In this document: piece after piece, positions 11,370-20,864 of the stretch
Layout of the letters: each line of letters opens with the position of its first letter
Position numbering within the stretch: the stretch's first letter is position 1
From: Takashimella koratensis
Taxonomy: Eukaryota > Basidiomycota > Tremellomycetes > Trichosporonales > Tetragoniomycetaceae
Direction: 5' to 3'
Assembly (NCBI GenBank): GCA_003116875.1
Contig: BCKT01000017.1
Coordinates: forward strand, 124,001 to 188,000
Length of the DNA: 64,000 bases
Notes under the pieces: generated by a model
Seen by the model: the letters and a program-made list of their open reading frames with translations, nothing else
The model's database searches: none
Told to the model about the DNA's origin: nothing
Program-made: the position numbers and the translations under genes

Positions 11370-11430
<61 letters not shown>

Positions 11431-11530
11431 NNNNNNNNNNNNNNNNNNNNNNNNNNNNNNNNNNNNNNNNNNNNNNNNNNNNNNNNNNNNNNNNNNNNNN
11501 NNNNNNNNNNNNNNNNNNNNNNNNNNNNNN

Positions 11531-11587
<57 letters not shown>
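11370..11587. repeat. Poly-G tract with 100-N assembly gap
   Basis: A G homopolymer of about 61 bases (11370-11430), then exactly 100 N (11431-11530), then 57 more G (11531-11587). One hundred N is the usual placeholder for a gap of unknown length. The tract may be a genuine homopolymer or a sequencing artefact at contig ends. It abuts the start codon of the F-box-like gene at 11368. Confidence 0.95.
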
Positions 11588-11588
<1 letters not shown>

Positions 11589-11903
11589 GAGTGGTGGTGG
11601 AGGTTGTGATGGGGCAGTGGGAATTAGATGAAGCGAGAAATCGAAGGCAGCTTGGCTACGTGCGCATGGGAAAACTGGCCAAGCCGATGGATCACCAAAA
11701 CGCCTCTCTTTTAACACGGCTCAAACCCAATCCCCACCTTTGATCCTTCCCCCGCCACACTGCCACATTTGCAATCGGGTGTGGCGAAGAGCAATCGGTA
11801 TCGCACCGTAGTAATCCTGTTATCACCTGATCAACCGGTTGACTCAACCGATATTAGATTGATAGATTAGCAGATTGCACGGGCCCCACCATCACACTAC
11901 ACC
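11588..11903. other. Intergenic, putative promoter of GFA-type gene
   Basis: About 315 bases between the poly-G tract and the GFA-type gene. No coding frame recognised. Probably carries the plus-strand promoter; I see no clear TATA element. Confidence 0.4.
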
Positions 11904-12842
11904 ATGTCCGAGCCAGCCCCCGTCAAGAGCGTCCACATCGGGACGTGCCATTGCCAGGCGATCCGTTTCACGGTCAACGTCCCGCCACTGACCGACAACG
12001 GTCGATGCGACTGCTCCCACTGCTCCAAACGCGGCATCGTCTGGGGCTTTTGCGAGCCCGAGGATTGGAAGATTGAGCGGGGCGCGGATTTGCTCAAGCC
12101 GTACGAGTTTGGTGCAAAGACGTTCAAGCATTTCGTGAGTGTTGAAGTGATCTGGCTGACTCTAGTCTTGCGGGGTTTGCGGGACGAACATTGCCAGTGG
12201 GAAGACGGTCGATTCGTTGGTCAACCCCAAGGGGACGATTGGGTACAACGTGACAGCGTTGAGGGATATTGACCCGCACAAGATTCCCTACACCAAGTAG
12301 GTAGATTATTGACGTCGCTGATGGTAGGTACTCTGGAGTCGACCGAGTCCCAGCGTATGTCCCCGCAGAGCCCATCGAGCACCCATTCAAGGACATCGAG
12401 GGGCAGGTTGTTCTCCACGGCTCTTGCCATTGCCACGCGATCCGTTTCGCTGTGCAAACACCCCCTCTCGGGATTCTCAAAGACGGCCACAAACCTCGGG
12501 TTATCAATTGCAACTGCTCCATCTGCGCAGGGGTGAGTCCTCTTTTGTCCCCGCTGACCCCAGAACGGGGTCGTCTGGATGTACCCCAAGCACGCGGAAT
12601 ACTACTTCCCTCCCGAAGCCAAGGATCACCTCGTCGACTACTCTTTCGCCCCAATATCCCCGAGGCAGAACCATTTCTACTTTTGCAAGACTTGCGGGTG
12701 CACCATCTATGAGCGAAGGAACGTCAACGAGACGATTGGGCTGAACATTCGGCTCATTGATGGGTTGGACCTAGAGACTGCCGGGGTGGAGAATGGCGAT
12801 GCGCTCAGCCGCGAGCCATTGTACACCATCAGGGAGGAGTAG
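11904..12842 (+). CDS. Double-domain GFA/CENP-V-type zinc-binding protein
   Basis: Predicted 281 residues from four exons (11904-12134, 12166-12296, 12328-12532, 12564-12842) separated by three introns of exactly 31 nt. Two complete GFA/CENP-V folds lie in tandem. Domain 1 has G-T-C-H-C-Q-A-I-R-F, C-D-C-S-H-C and C-G-V-C-G-T. Domain 2 has G-S-C-H-C-H-A-I-R-F, C-N-C-S-I-C and C-K-T-C-G-C. These cysteines are the zinc ligands of the glutathione-dependent formaldehyde-activating enzyme fold. Family members in fungi are mostly of unknown function, so formaldehyde or S-hydroxymethylglutathione chemistry should not be assumed. Most single-domain homologues are half this length; the duplication is therefore an internal fusion. 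All metal ligands appear intact in both halves. Confidence 0.88.
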
Positions 12843-12978
12843 TAAGGGAGTATGCAAAGTTTATTAGAGAGCTGCAGACATCCTGGAGAAGAAGCGCCCT
12901 GGGCACGAGAGCGAGTAGTATGTTCGCCCAGGGGCCGAGCGATGCTATCCTATTCAGAACATGACTTCGTATAACATA

Positions 12979-14257
12979 TCAAGCACCCTTCCTAAGCCTT
13001 GCCCAGCCTCGAGGCCCCTGCCTTGCTTCCAACACTTGCTCTCGAGTACGCTCCATCGTCACAACCCCCCACGCACACTGCCAGTCGTCATCGTTCAACA
13101 AGAGACGGCAACTCTCCCCTCCGATATTGATCATGAGCTGTACGAGGTTAGGCGGGACTTGCGCAAAGTTGATCGCCGCGGGAGAGCAGGTAAACTCCAG
13201 TGTGGACAATGGGTGGGGTGGATGAAGAGGAGGTGGGGATGGGAAAGGCTCGTAGCAGATGGGCAATTGAAGCTGGGTGAGATGTGGGAACCTCGCAAGG
13301 TCGAGACGGGTCAAGTCGGAAGGCGTCGGCGTCGGTGGAGCGATGTACTTGAGGGCTGAACGTATCACCAGGGTTTCGATTCTCGGCAGCAACGGCCCCA
13401 ACGCACACAAGCTATCAATACCCCAGTTCTTGACGGTGACGGACAATGATTTCAACTGATGGAGCTTTTCCGGGAACTCGGACAAGAACCGAACCACCGT
13501 GCCCAAGTTGAACGTGATCGCCTCGATTGAGGCTGAAAGGGCACTCGTCTTGATGACCCGCGTGCTTACTTCTTGCGGGGTGAGAAGTGGCCAAGGTCCG
13601 CTACCTCGGATTCCCCAGTCAACACACTCGGTGTTGCCGCCGGGATAGACTCCTCGCCACTGTCCCAAGGTTGGAGTACCGACGACATTGTACTCGTCGT
13701 TGGTCACTGGAACCAGGCGCCAATCGCAAACGTACTCCTCGACGACTTCCCAGTGCAGAGGGATTGTAGAATGAGGTACCCCGCTGATTTCGATGAGGCT
13801 TTTCTCGGGAAGGTTGGGCGTATGGGTGCAAAAGACAATGGTCGTGAGGGGGTGAGCGTGGATGACAACTTGAACGCCCTGTTGTTCGAAATGGATCGTT
13901 TCGATCTGAGGTAGGATGGAGAGCATGTACGTCGCGTCCGAAAGTCGCTTCGCGTATCGTGGGGCAATCGGCAGGGAATCAAAGGTGATTTTGCGAACAG
14001 CAGAGATGTACATGTCGCGGCGGTTCTGTCATCAGCGGGGTATAGAGACGACTCACCGATGTGACGTCGACCGGCCGCCAGCGCATCGGGTTGATCTCAT
14101 GGTATAGAAAACGAACCACATCGGGGAATACACGCTTGTTAAGGAAGAGGAGAGGGAAGAGGCGGGCATGAGAGATGATAAGACAGCGAACTGGGTCAAT
14201 ATCCCAGACTCGCTCGGCGAGTTGGTGGGTACGAGTACTGTACGGGTCGGTGCGCAT
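12979..14257 (-). CDS. F-box-like protein, family member 7
   Basis: Predicted 415 residues. Exon 1 (14057-14257, 67 residues) carries L-A-E-R-V-W-D-I-D-P-V-R-C-L-I-I-S-H-A-R-L-F. A 31-nt phase-0 intron (14026-14056) leads to exon 2 (12979-14025), beginning N-R-R-D-M-Y-I-S-A-V. This copy belongs to a subfamily with W-x-I-D-P in place of W-x-I-P-E-L and with the shared segment T-R-V-I-K-T-S-A-L-S-A-S, also present in the gene at 14869-16358. The C-terminal motif is G-G-E-S-C-R-L. The frame is intact. Confidence 0.8.
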
Positions 14258-14383
14258 GGTGAATGGTGAGAGTGGAGCGTGAGAACGCGAACGAGTCGAA
14301 GGTTTGAACGAGATTTAGGTTCGTCAACTTGCTATTCGTTGTGTCAGCTGGTCTCCACGACACCCGGCTTACCTTGTTCTCAT

Positions 14384-14868
14384 CTACAACGACCAATCCG
14401 TACCGCTCTCAGAATGGGACCGATAGGAATCGCTCCCCATAACTCGTTTTCGAGGGAGAATAATCGGTTCGCCTATGGCTACCGCCCGCCTCGCCTGAAC
14501 CACATGGTCGCGCCGTCTACGTACCTGCTTGCCATTGTCGCGCTCGGGACTGAAGCTGTTGTTGACGTACAACATCATTCTACAGCTATCTCCGGCAAGG
14601 TTGAACATGAACTGGAAAAGTCCACCTAGCGAAGAGGGACCCTTGATGAATGAAAGCTCGAACGACGAGAGAGCTTTGAGAGGAGTTTGGACCGGAGGTA
14701 CCTTGATGGACTCGGAGAGGACGGCGAGGTGTAGTCGAAAGAGCTTCGGGAACTTGGAAAAATCGATTTGCGTGAGGTGGGTCACTTTGGGGATGTGTCT
14801 AGCATCCGATCCGTCCGCCAGTCGAATGATGAGCGTCTCCAGGTCTGGCAGCACCTCAGACAGTCTCG
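14384..14868 (-). pseudogene. C-terminal fragment of an F-box-like paralogue
   Basis: Immediately after the stop codon of the gene upstream, a frame reads E-L-A-R-L-S-E-V-L-P-D-L-E-T-L-I-I-R-L and continues through I-D-F-S-K-F-P-K-L-F-R-L-H-L to the motif A-G-D-S-C-R-M-M-L-Y. This aligns with the last 40 percent of the neighbouring gene (I-D-F-S-N-W-S-Q-L-S-R-L-H-L ... A-G-E-A-C-H-L-V-L-Y) but has no N-terminal exon or start. It is best read as the remnant of a partial tandem duplication or unequal crossover. The last roughly 45 residues beyond the motif are unrelated to the paralogue. Confidence 0.75.
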
Positions 14869-16358
14869 CTAGCTCCTTTCCTCGCTGCTACTATAATCGT
14901 TCTCAAACCCCTCTTCGTCCTCCCCACACGCAATCTCGTACTCCTCTCCCTCCTCATCTTCCCACCCCTCCTCGTCATCATCGTCGTCGTCAAACTCATA
15001 ATCTCCTCTTCTCCAGCGAAGCGCCCGCTGACGATACTTTTCCATTCCCTCCCGACGTTTTTCAAAGAGGTACAGGACCAAATGGCACGCCTCTCCTGCA
15101 ATGTTGAATACGAGTTGGAAAAGTCCTGTGATGTCTTCGGGCTCTTTCATGAATGCAAGCTCGACGGTGGAGATGGATGTGCCGGAATGGACGAACTCGT
15201 GTAGGTCAAACTCCTCGTGATTGACAGGGAGATGAAGTCGGGACAGTTGCGACCAGTTGGAAAAGTCAATCTCGGTCAACTCGATTGGCGACGGAAGTGG
15301 CAGGACTTTGTCGGACAACCAAGCACGAATGTAGAGCGACTTGAGCTTCGGGGTCAAGGGGATCAATGTTGAAAGATCTTTGACTTCCCATTCATTGAGG
15401 ATGATCCTGAGATGCTCCATATCGGTGAAACGTTCGGGATATTCGAACATCCAGATGGTCAGGCGACGCAGGTCGGGACAGATGATAGTTGCAGAGAGGG
15501 TGGAGGTCTGGATGACGCGGGTTTTTACCTCATCCTCTGAGAGAAGAGGCCAGACAGGACCGAAACCATCGTCCTCGCTCCAGTCAACGGCCATGCAATC
15601 TCTCGGCGGCTCCCACTCGTCGGTACCCGGTTTACCGTATTCTTGCAAGTGGCGGCCGAATATCGACATCTCCCAATGGGCTCTGTGGACGACGTTTATC
15701 TCCCACTCGGCCGGGATCGCGCATATGGGTATTTCACTGCTCTTGATCGGATGCCCAAACCCATCCACGTCACAAGGCGGTGTCTGAAAAGTGATCTTCA
15801 TGGGCTGTTCGCCATGTGAAGCATGGATGGAGATGGGGACGTGGTTCGAGTTGAAGTGGAATGATTCGAGATTGGGAAAGAGTCGAAAAAGGAGGACGGC
15901 GTATCGTAGTCCGTGAACACCTGGCGAAGGTGGCCAAACGTGATAGTAAATGTTGTGTACTGCCCAGGCATAGACTTAAGTCGGTCCTGGGTATCTTAGT
16001 AGGTGCACTGTCAAAAACCTACTATTTCCTTCGGATCAATGCTGATGTCACGATACATCCAGTAAATGCAATCGTGAAATGTTTGCTTGTCGAGGAGGAG
16101 GAATGTACGAAGGGCGTGAAGTTTGATGGTAGGCACTGGGTAGTTGGAGTCGTAGTCAAGGCCATGGTACTCATGATTCTCGTCGATATCGCCATCGATT
16201 TAACAGTCCTCGCAGGCGCAGTCGTGGTGAGCTTGGCCAGGGATTTGACCAACATGGTAGAGAATGTTGAGGCGGATGGGGTCGATTGACCAGACGCGTT
16301 TTGCGGGCTGGAGGATTAGCGGGGTCGGCTCCCCAGTGGGTAGCGGGGGTGCGGGCAT
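14869..16358 (-). pseudogene. F-box-like family member 8, model uncertain
   Basis: The 3' exon (14869-15801 and upstream in frame to about 15950) is intact: F-P-N-L-E-S-F-H-F, I-I-Q/T-S-T-L-S-A-T, C-terminal motif A-G-E-A-C-H-L-V-L-Y, and a 60-residue Asp/Glu-rich tail unusual for the family. The N-terminal part begins at ATG 16358 with A-K-R-V-W-S-I-D-P-I-R-L-N-I-L, but then has an insertion relative to the sister gene, including H-H-D-C-A-C-E-D-C and an in-frame TAA at 16200-16202. Family sequence resumes as H-A-L-R-T-F-L-L-L-D-K-Q-T-F. A donor GTAGGT follows near 16025, but the acceptor giving the right frame (about 15965) is not obvious. Either an unusual intron removes the stop or this is a pseudogene. 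Confidence 0.55.
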
Positions 16359-16723
16359 GGTCTCGATGGAGGTGAGGTCGGTGATGAGGAGGAAGAGGAA
16401 GAGATTGATGGGGTCCAAGCAACGCATCAGCACAGACCGACAGACCGGGATTTTGCCACTTGCTATTTGTCGTGCCACTTTGGCTCGTTTGGCCTAGACG
16501 GTGTACCCAAAGTTGTCTACGCTGGACTTGGCCTGGGTCCATGGTGACAAGGGGATAAGAGTGGAGGATGATGTAAGGATAGGTGAGGGTCATGGATGTT
16601 GGAAGAGTGCAACCAAAACTTATCATCGAATCATCATGGGCACGGACAAATTAGTCCTCTGAACAAATAATGCATAGCACTCTGCGAAAATCTCAAAACG
16701 TAATCAAAGTGCTCACTGCATAT
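16359..16723. other. Intergenic, nothing recognised
   Basis: Spacer upstream of the F-box-like gene and downstream of the coiled-coil paralogue. No RNA, repeat or coding frame recognised. Confidence 0.4.
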
Positions 16724-17759
16724 CTACCAGTACTTTATCCAGCCCTCGAGGAAGCGAGACTGAGAGATAATAAGATCCACCCTATTACGCAGCTGGCCCT
16801 TGGTTGGGCTATTTTGTGGAAGCTGCCGCAAAATCTTCTTAAGTGCCTGTACAAACAGCGCTTTCCCTTGCCCTCCCATTCCACGTCTGCCCTCAACACC
16901 TTTCTTGATACCGTTGTAGTAGAAAGATTCGGAAAAAGCCATGATTTGCTCCGTGGTGCCAGTGGCTACGAGGGGAACGACTTGGGCCAGGTACTCGATC
17001 AACAATGGACAGCCGAATGCACAATCGATGAGAAATTGAGCGCCAGTCGCTAGATGTGGAGGTGGGCGAGAGATGTCGATGGTTTTGTCGTCAATGGTGA
17101 AGAATATACCTGCTTTGCCGAGCCGTCGACGTCTACCGAAGCGGTCACTGGCTGAGCGGATTGAACAACGTTCTTCCTCTGTCAACAGCCCTTTGGCTTG
17201 GATCGGGGACAGATGCTGTTTCGCCTTGCGGAGGGAGGGATCGATATCGACTTTTCGCCGCTGACTCTTGGGAACGGGCAATAGGTTGGTCGTGGAGTGG
17301 GGCTGTGACGCGGATGAGGGAGGAAGGGTGGAGGGAAGCTCGATCGAGTCCAGATTTGCAGATAAAGGAGATGTTGGGAGACGATTGTCAAGGATGATGT
17401 TCACGTCGTCGTCTTCGGTAGCCTGCTGATGTCAGGGCTTATACGACTAACCAAGACTCACGTTTCTCTCGTTCACTTCCTTTGCGTCATGCGCTTCCAT
17501 CGCCAGGTCTCCAATCACTTTTCTCTGCTCATCCGCCAGATGCATCCAGTAGTCACGGTCTCGTCGTAGTTTGTCGTTCTCGCTTCGCAAGCGTGCGTTC
17601 TCGGTAACGAAGATTGTCGAGACCTTGTATCAGTCAAGGCAAACTAGTCTCACATACCGCTTTGGTTGTCAAACAGTGTTTGCACCCATCCTGGGATGAG
17701 GTGTGCTGAGAGACGACGTGTTGACCGTAGGTGTCGGCTTGGACGTGGGCTAGGTCCAT
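16724..17759 (-). CDS. Unknown coiled-coil protein, paralogue A
   Basis: Predicted 321 residues in three exons: 17658-17759, 17462-17623 and 16724-17425, with introns of 34 and 36 nt, all phase 0. Exon 1 has D-G-C-K-H-C-L. Exon 2 is a heptad-like coiled coil (T-E-N-A-R-L-R-S-E-N-D-K-L-R-R-D). Exon 3 has a basic, Ser/Pro-rich linker and then a conserved C-terminal domain (about residues 195-310) whose core is I-D-I-S-R-P-P-P-H-L-A-T-G-A-Q-F and D-C-A-F-G-C-P-L-L-I-E-Y-L-A. The same domain and architecture occur in the next gene (18210-19243). I do not recognise the domain. No catalytic motif is evident; the Cys pair in D-C-x-x-G-C-P is shared by both copies. Confidence 0.75.
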
Positions 17760-18209
17760 GGTTGATAGTGATGAGGGGGTGTTGCGGTCAAGTTGTGGCC
17801 ATCATTGATCACCTCGTCGTCAACATCAACGTCGTCGACACAGCAGACTGTTAACAGTCACTCGGGACGGAGGGTAGCAATGAGACGCGCCGGCGTCACC
17901 CGGAGAGCTCAGGGGATAAACGCTAGTCACAGCGAGGCGCTTGGGTCTGAAGCCGTGTTCAACTCCGAGCGACATTGAACAATCGCCTCGCTGGCAGCTG
18001 AGGAAACTCAGGCCCTCAGCCCAGGCACGACATTGGGCTTGCATCGAATCCCATCTACTGTTCTGTTGATTCTCGCTTTACATGTAACATGACACTTGCC
18101 ACGATCGTCCTTGGGCGGTCCCCGACGGGCGAGACAAGAGACGCAAACTACAACAGTATCACAAGGTACAAATGGAGCGACCCCTGGGTGCGATCTCACT
18201 CAACCTCGA
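17760..18209. other. Intergenic, nothing recognised
   Basis: Promoter side of paralogue A and 3' flank of paralogue B. No ORF of interest, no structured RNA seen. Confidence 0.4.
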
Positions 18210-19243
18210 CTACAGAGACGACCCCCTCCACGCCGCAAAACACCTCGCTCTCGTCCTAAGCAACTTGTACTGATCGAGCGCCTCAGTTCTAGCCACCACA
18301 TTGACATGATTCCTCTGGATATCTCGAAGCGCGGCTCCAACCAGGGACATCCCTTCTCCTCCGATATGTCCCTCCCCAGTGGTCTTGAGTCCTCCTTGCC
18401 TGAACATCCGACCGAAACGCATGATCTGCGCCTTGTTCCCTCGACAAAGCGGTGGTACAATCTCGGCGAGGTATTCCTTGAGAAGCGGACAGCCATGTTT
18501 GCAGTCGAGGATGAACTGCGCGCCGTGCGAGAGAAAATGAGGAGGTTTGGACAAGTCGATTTTACGAGTCGCGCATTGGAGCATCAAAGTTTCGCCTTCC
18601 GAACCAAAGAGAGGGTTCGTGCCGAGGGAGTCGTAGTGTAAGGGGTATGCGGCTTTCAATACCTGATCGGCTTCGTCAGGCTCGAGCATGGCTTTAGGTG
18701 CGAGTTTGTGAGCCAGGTGTGATTGGGCAGGTTGAGGTCGGGCAGGGGTGGTTTGGGCAGAATTACCACGCTGATGTTAGCAAAGTCAAACAACCGCTCA
18801 CCTTTCGCTTTGGTGTACTCGTCTGCTCGACTTGCTCTTCCTGGTCCTCGAAGAGAGGCTCGGACCCAGCCATGGTGTTGTATACCGAAGCGATCCTCTC
18901 TGCGGCCGCAGCAAAGACAATCCCGCGTCTCTGGTGATCAGTTCAATTCACCCCTTACCTCACCTCGTACTTCTTCTGCAACTCGGCATGTTCGGTTTTG
19001 AGATCTTCCAGTTGCTACGTATCAGCGTGAACTGCAGTCCAACTTGCCTGTTGAAGTATCTCGCATTGGCGTTCCAAACGAGTCTTGTCACCCTGAAGCA
19101 TACTCCGAGACTGATTTCAGCTCGAATCTCACACAGGCTCAACTCACAGTAATCACATCCACCCAATCTTTTACGAGCTCATCCGCATTGGTCTTGCTCG
19201 AGATTTGAAGTAGCGTTCGAATGTGGTCGGAATCGGTGACCAT
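18210..19243 (-). CDS. Unknown coiled-coil protein, paralogue B
   Basis: Predicted 299 residues in five exons: 19148-19243, 19048-19110, 18964-19014, 18802-18930, 18210-18770. All junctions are in phase 0 and introns are 37, 33, 33 and 31 nt. The second intron (19015-19047) starts GCAAGT, a non-canonical GC-AG intron. Residues about 33-75 form a coiled coil (L-E-R-Q-C-E-I-L-Q-Q-Q-L-E-D-L-K). The C-terminal domain contains I-D-L-S-K-P-P-H-F-L-S-H-G-A-Q-F and D-C-K-H-G-C-P-L-L-K-E-Y-L-A, matching paralogue A. The N-terminal exons are too diverged to align, though both encode coiled coils. Tandem orientation indicates a local duplication. Function unknown. Confidence 0.75.
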
Positions 19244-19389
19244 GATGGGAGATGAGAGAGTGTGAGAAGTCATGAATGATGCGATGAGATCAAGGTTTGC
19301 TGTCACGTGAGATCTCACATTCATGCATGCGCAGCCAATGGGCCACAATAGTATACACAGCTGATACGGGATACCAGATGCTCTCCTGT

Positions 19390-20662
19390 CTACTTTGCCG
19401 GGGCACTTCCTGCTGAGCCTGCGACAGATCCTGCTCCACCCGCAGGTCCCACTCCGCCCGCTCCTGGCGCCTTGACATTGATATTCAAGACTCTGGCGAG
19501 GACTTGGAGTTGCTGCTGGGTACACGCTGCGACGTCGCTTTCGGTCAGCTCGGATTTAGACAGTCACTTACACCGACAGAACAACCCCTTTCTTATCCTC
19601 GGTCGTCCTGAGTACGGTCCCCGGTGGTTTCGGCGCCTTTGGATCATGTGGGATGTTGATGATCTTACTCGCGATGAGTTGTTGCGCGAGTTGGCTATAG
19701 TCAGCGGTGTCAAGGGGGTTGCTTACATAGGGACAGAGATGGTTGCGAGGGTTGGTTTGGCCGCTGGGGGTCGAGCAGGAGTCGGGGTTGCGGGTTTAGG
19801 CGCTACCTTTGCCTTGCCCTTTAGTTTCGCCTCTTCTGCTCTAGCCTTCTCTTCCTCCCTCTTCTCCTCCAATCTCTTCTCTTCCAATCTCCTCTCCTCC
19901 TCCACCCGCTTCTTCTCCATCTCCTTCCTGTACTCTTCCGCCCTCGCCGCCTGTTCTCTAGCCTCTACAACTCTCCTCTCCTCTGCCCTCTTCGCCTCCT
20001 CTACCCTCCTTTCATTCTCAATCCTCTCCTCCTCTCTACGCTTCGCCTCTTCGTACGGTGCCAGCGCGACCCGTGCCATCCTCAGTTCCGCTGAAACCGC
20101 CGCAATCTCGTCTCGAACCTCGGCGGTCGACGCTTGGGTCAGCGCGATGAGCGAAGGGATGTCGGAGGGTTGATCAGCATCTCTCCGACGCAATTTGGCG
20201 AAGCGGGTGCGAATGTCAACGAGACGGGAGACGAGGGAAGGGTCAGGAGAGGTAGGGACGGCGAGCTCCTCGTCGTGGATTTGATAGATGTGGTATGGAA
20301 GGAGGCGGTGGACAGCGTCGTCAAAGGAGGTGAAGGCGGAAGGGGAAGGGGAGAGAGTATCTTCCTGGTCGAGAGCTAGAGCGAGGGCGTATCTGGGGTC
20401 AGCGGGAACAGCTACCTACCCACCTTGACGACTTGTGTGTGATATCGACAGCTTCACTGATATTGAACCCCGCAGCTAAGAGCTTGCGCTTGCGTCGTTC
20501 TGCGCCCTGGGCGAGGGAGAAGACCTGGGCGAGTTGGAGTGATTCCGGGGTAGGTTGACTCCGGTCGGGGGCTGTGGAACCTGAGGCGAGTTGTGAAAAG
20601 TCTGGCTTGATATCTGGTGCTGGGGATGGCGATGGAAGTGTGCTCGAGGCCATGGAAGCCAT
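19390..20662 (-). CDS. GLTSCR1-domain protein, putative SWI/SNF subunit
   Basis: Predicted 391 residues in four exons: 20424-20662, 19726-20392, 19572-19693 and 19390-19537 (introns 31, 32 and 34 nt). Across exons 1-2 it has F-D-D-A-V-H-R-L-L-P-Y-H-I-Y-Q (about residues 105-119), the hallmark of the GLTSCR1/BICRA domain that defines the non-canonical BAF form of SWI/SNF in animals; fungal homologues exist. It is followed by a 100-residue Lys/Glu/Arg-rich single helix (R-R-E-E-E-R-I-E-N-E-R-R) and a conserved-looking C-terminus (P-G-T-V-L-R-T-T-E-D-K-K-G) ending in a Gly/Ala-rich tail. A nuclear chromatin-remodelling role is inferred from the domain. Confidence 0.75.
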
Positions 20663-20864
20663 GATGAGGTGGATGCGAGTGGACGTCCTCCACTTGAGGG
20701 AGATGGAGACGATTCAAAAGGTGGATTTTTTCATCAAGGATGGTTGGGCGCGGAAGCAAAATGGTGCAGAGTAAAAAAAGTCATGTCACATAGTAATTCT
20801 AGACAGATGGTACGCAGATAGCCAAGAGACCCGCCCAGATGGGGACGAGCAAGCACGATATGAC

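Noticed and set aside
11175..11743. Open frames of poly-Pro or poly-Gly across 11.2-11.7 kb and 54.6-55.4 kb
   Set aside because: They are translations of G/C homopolymers and the N gap, overlapping real F-box-like exons on the other frame.
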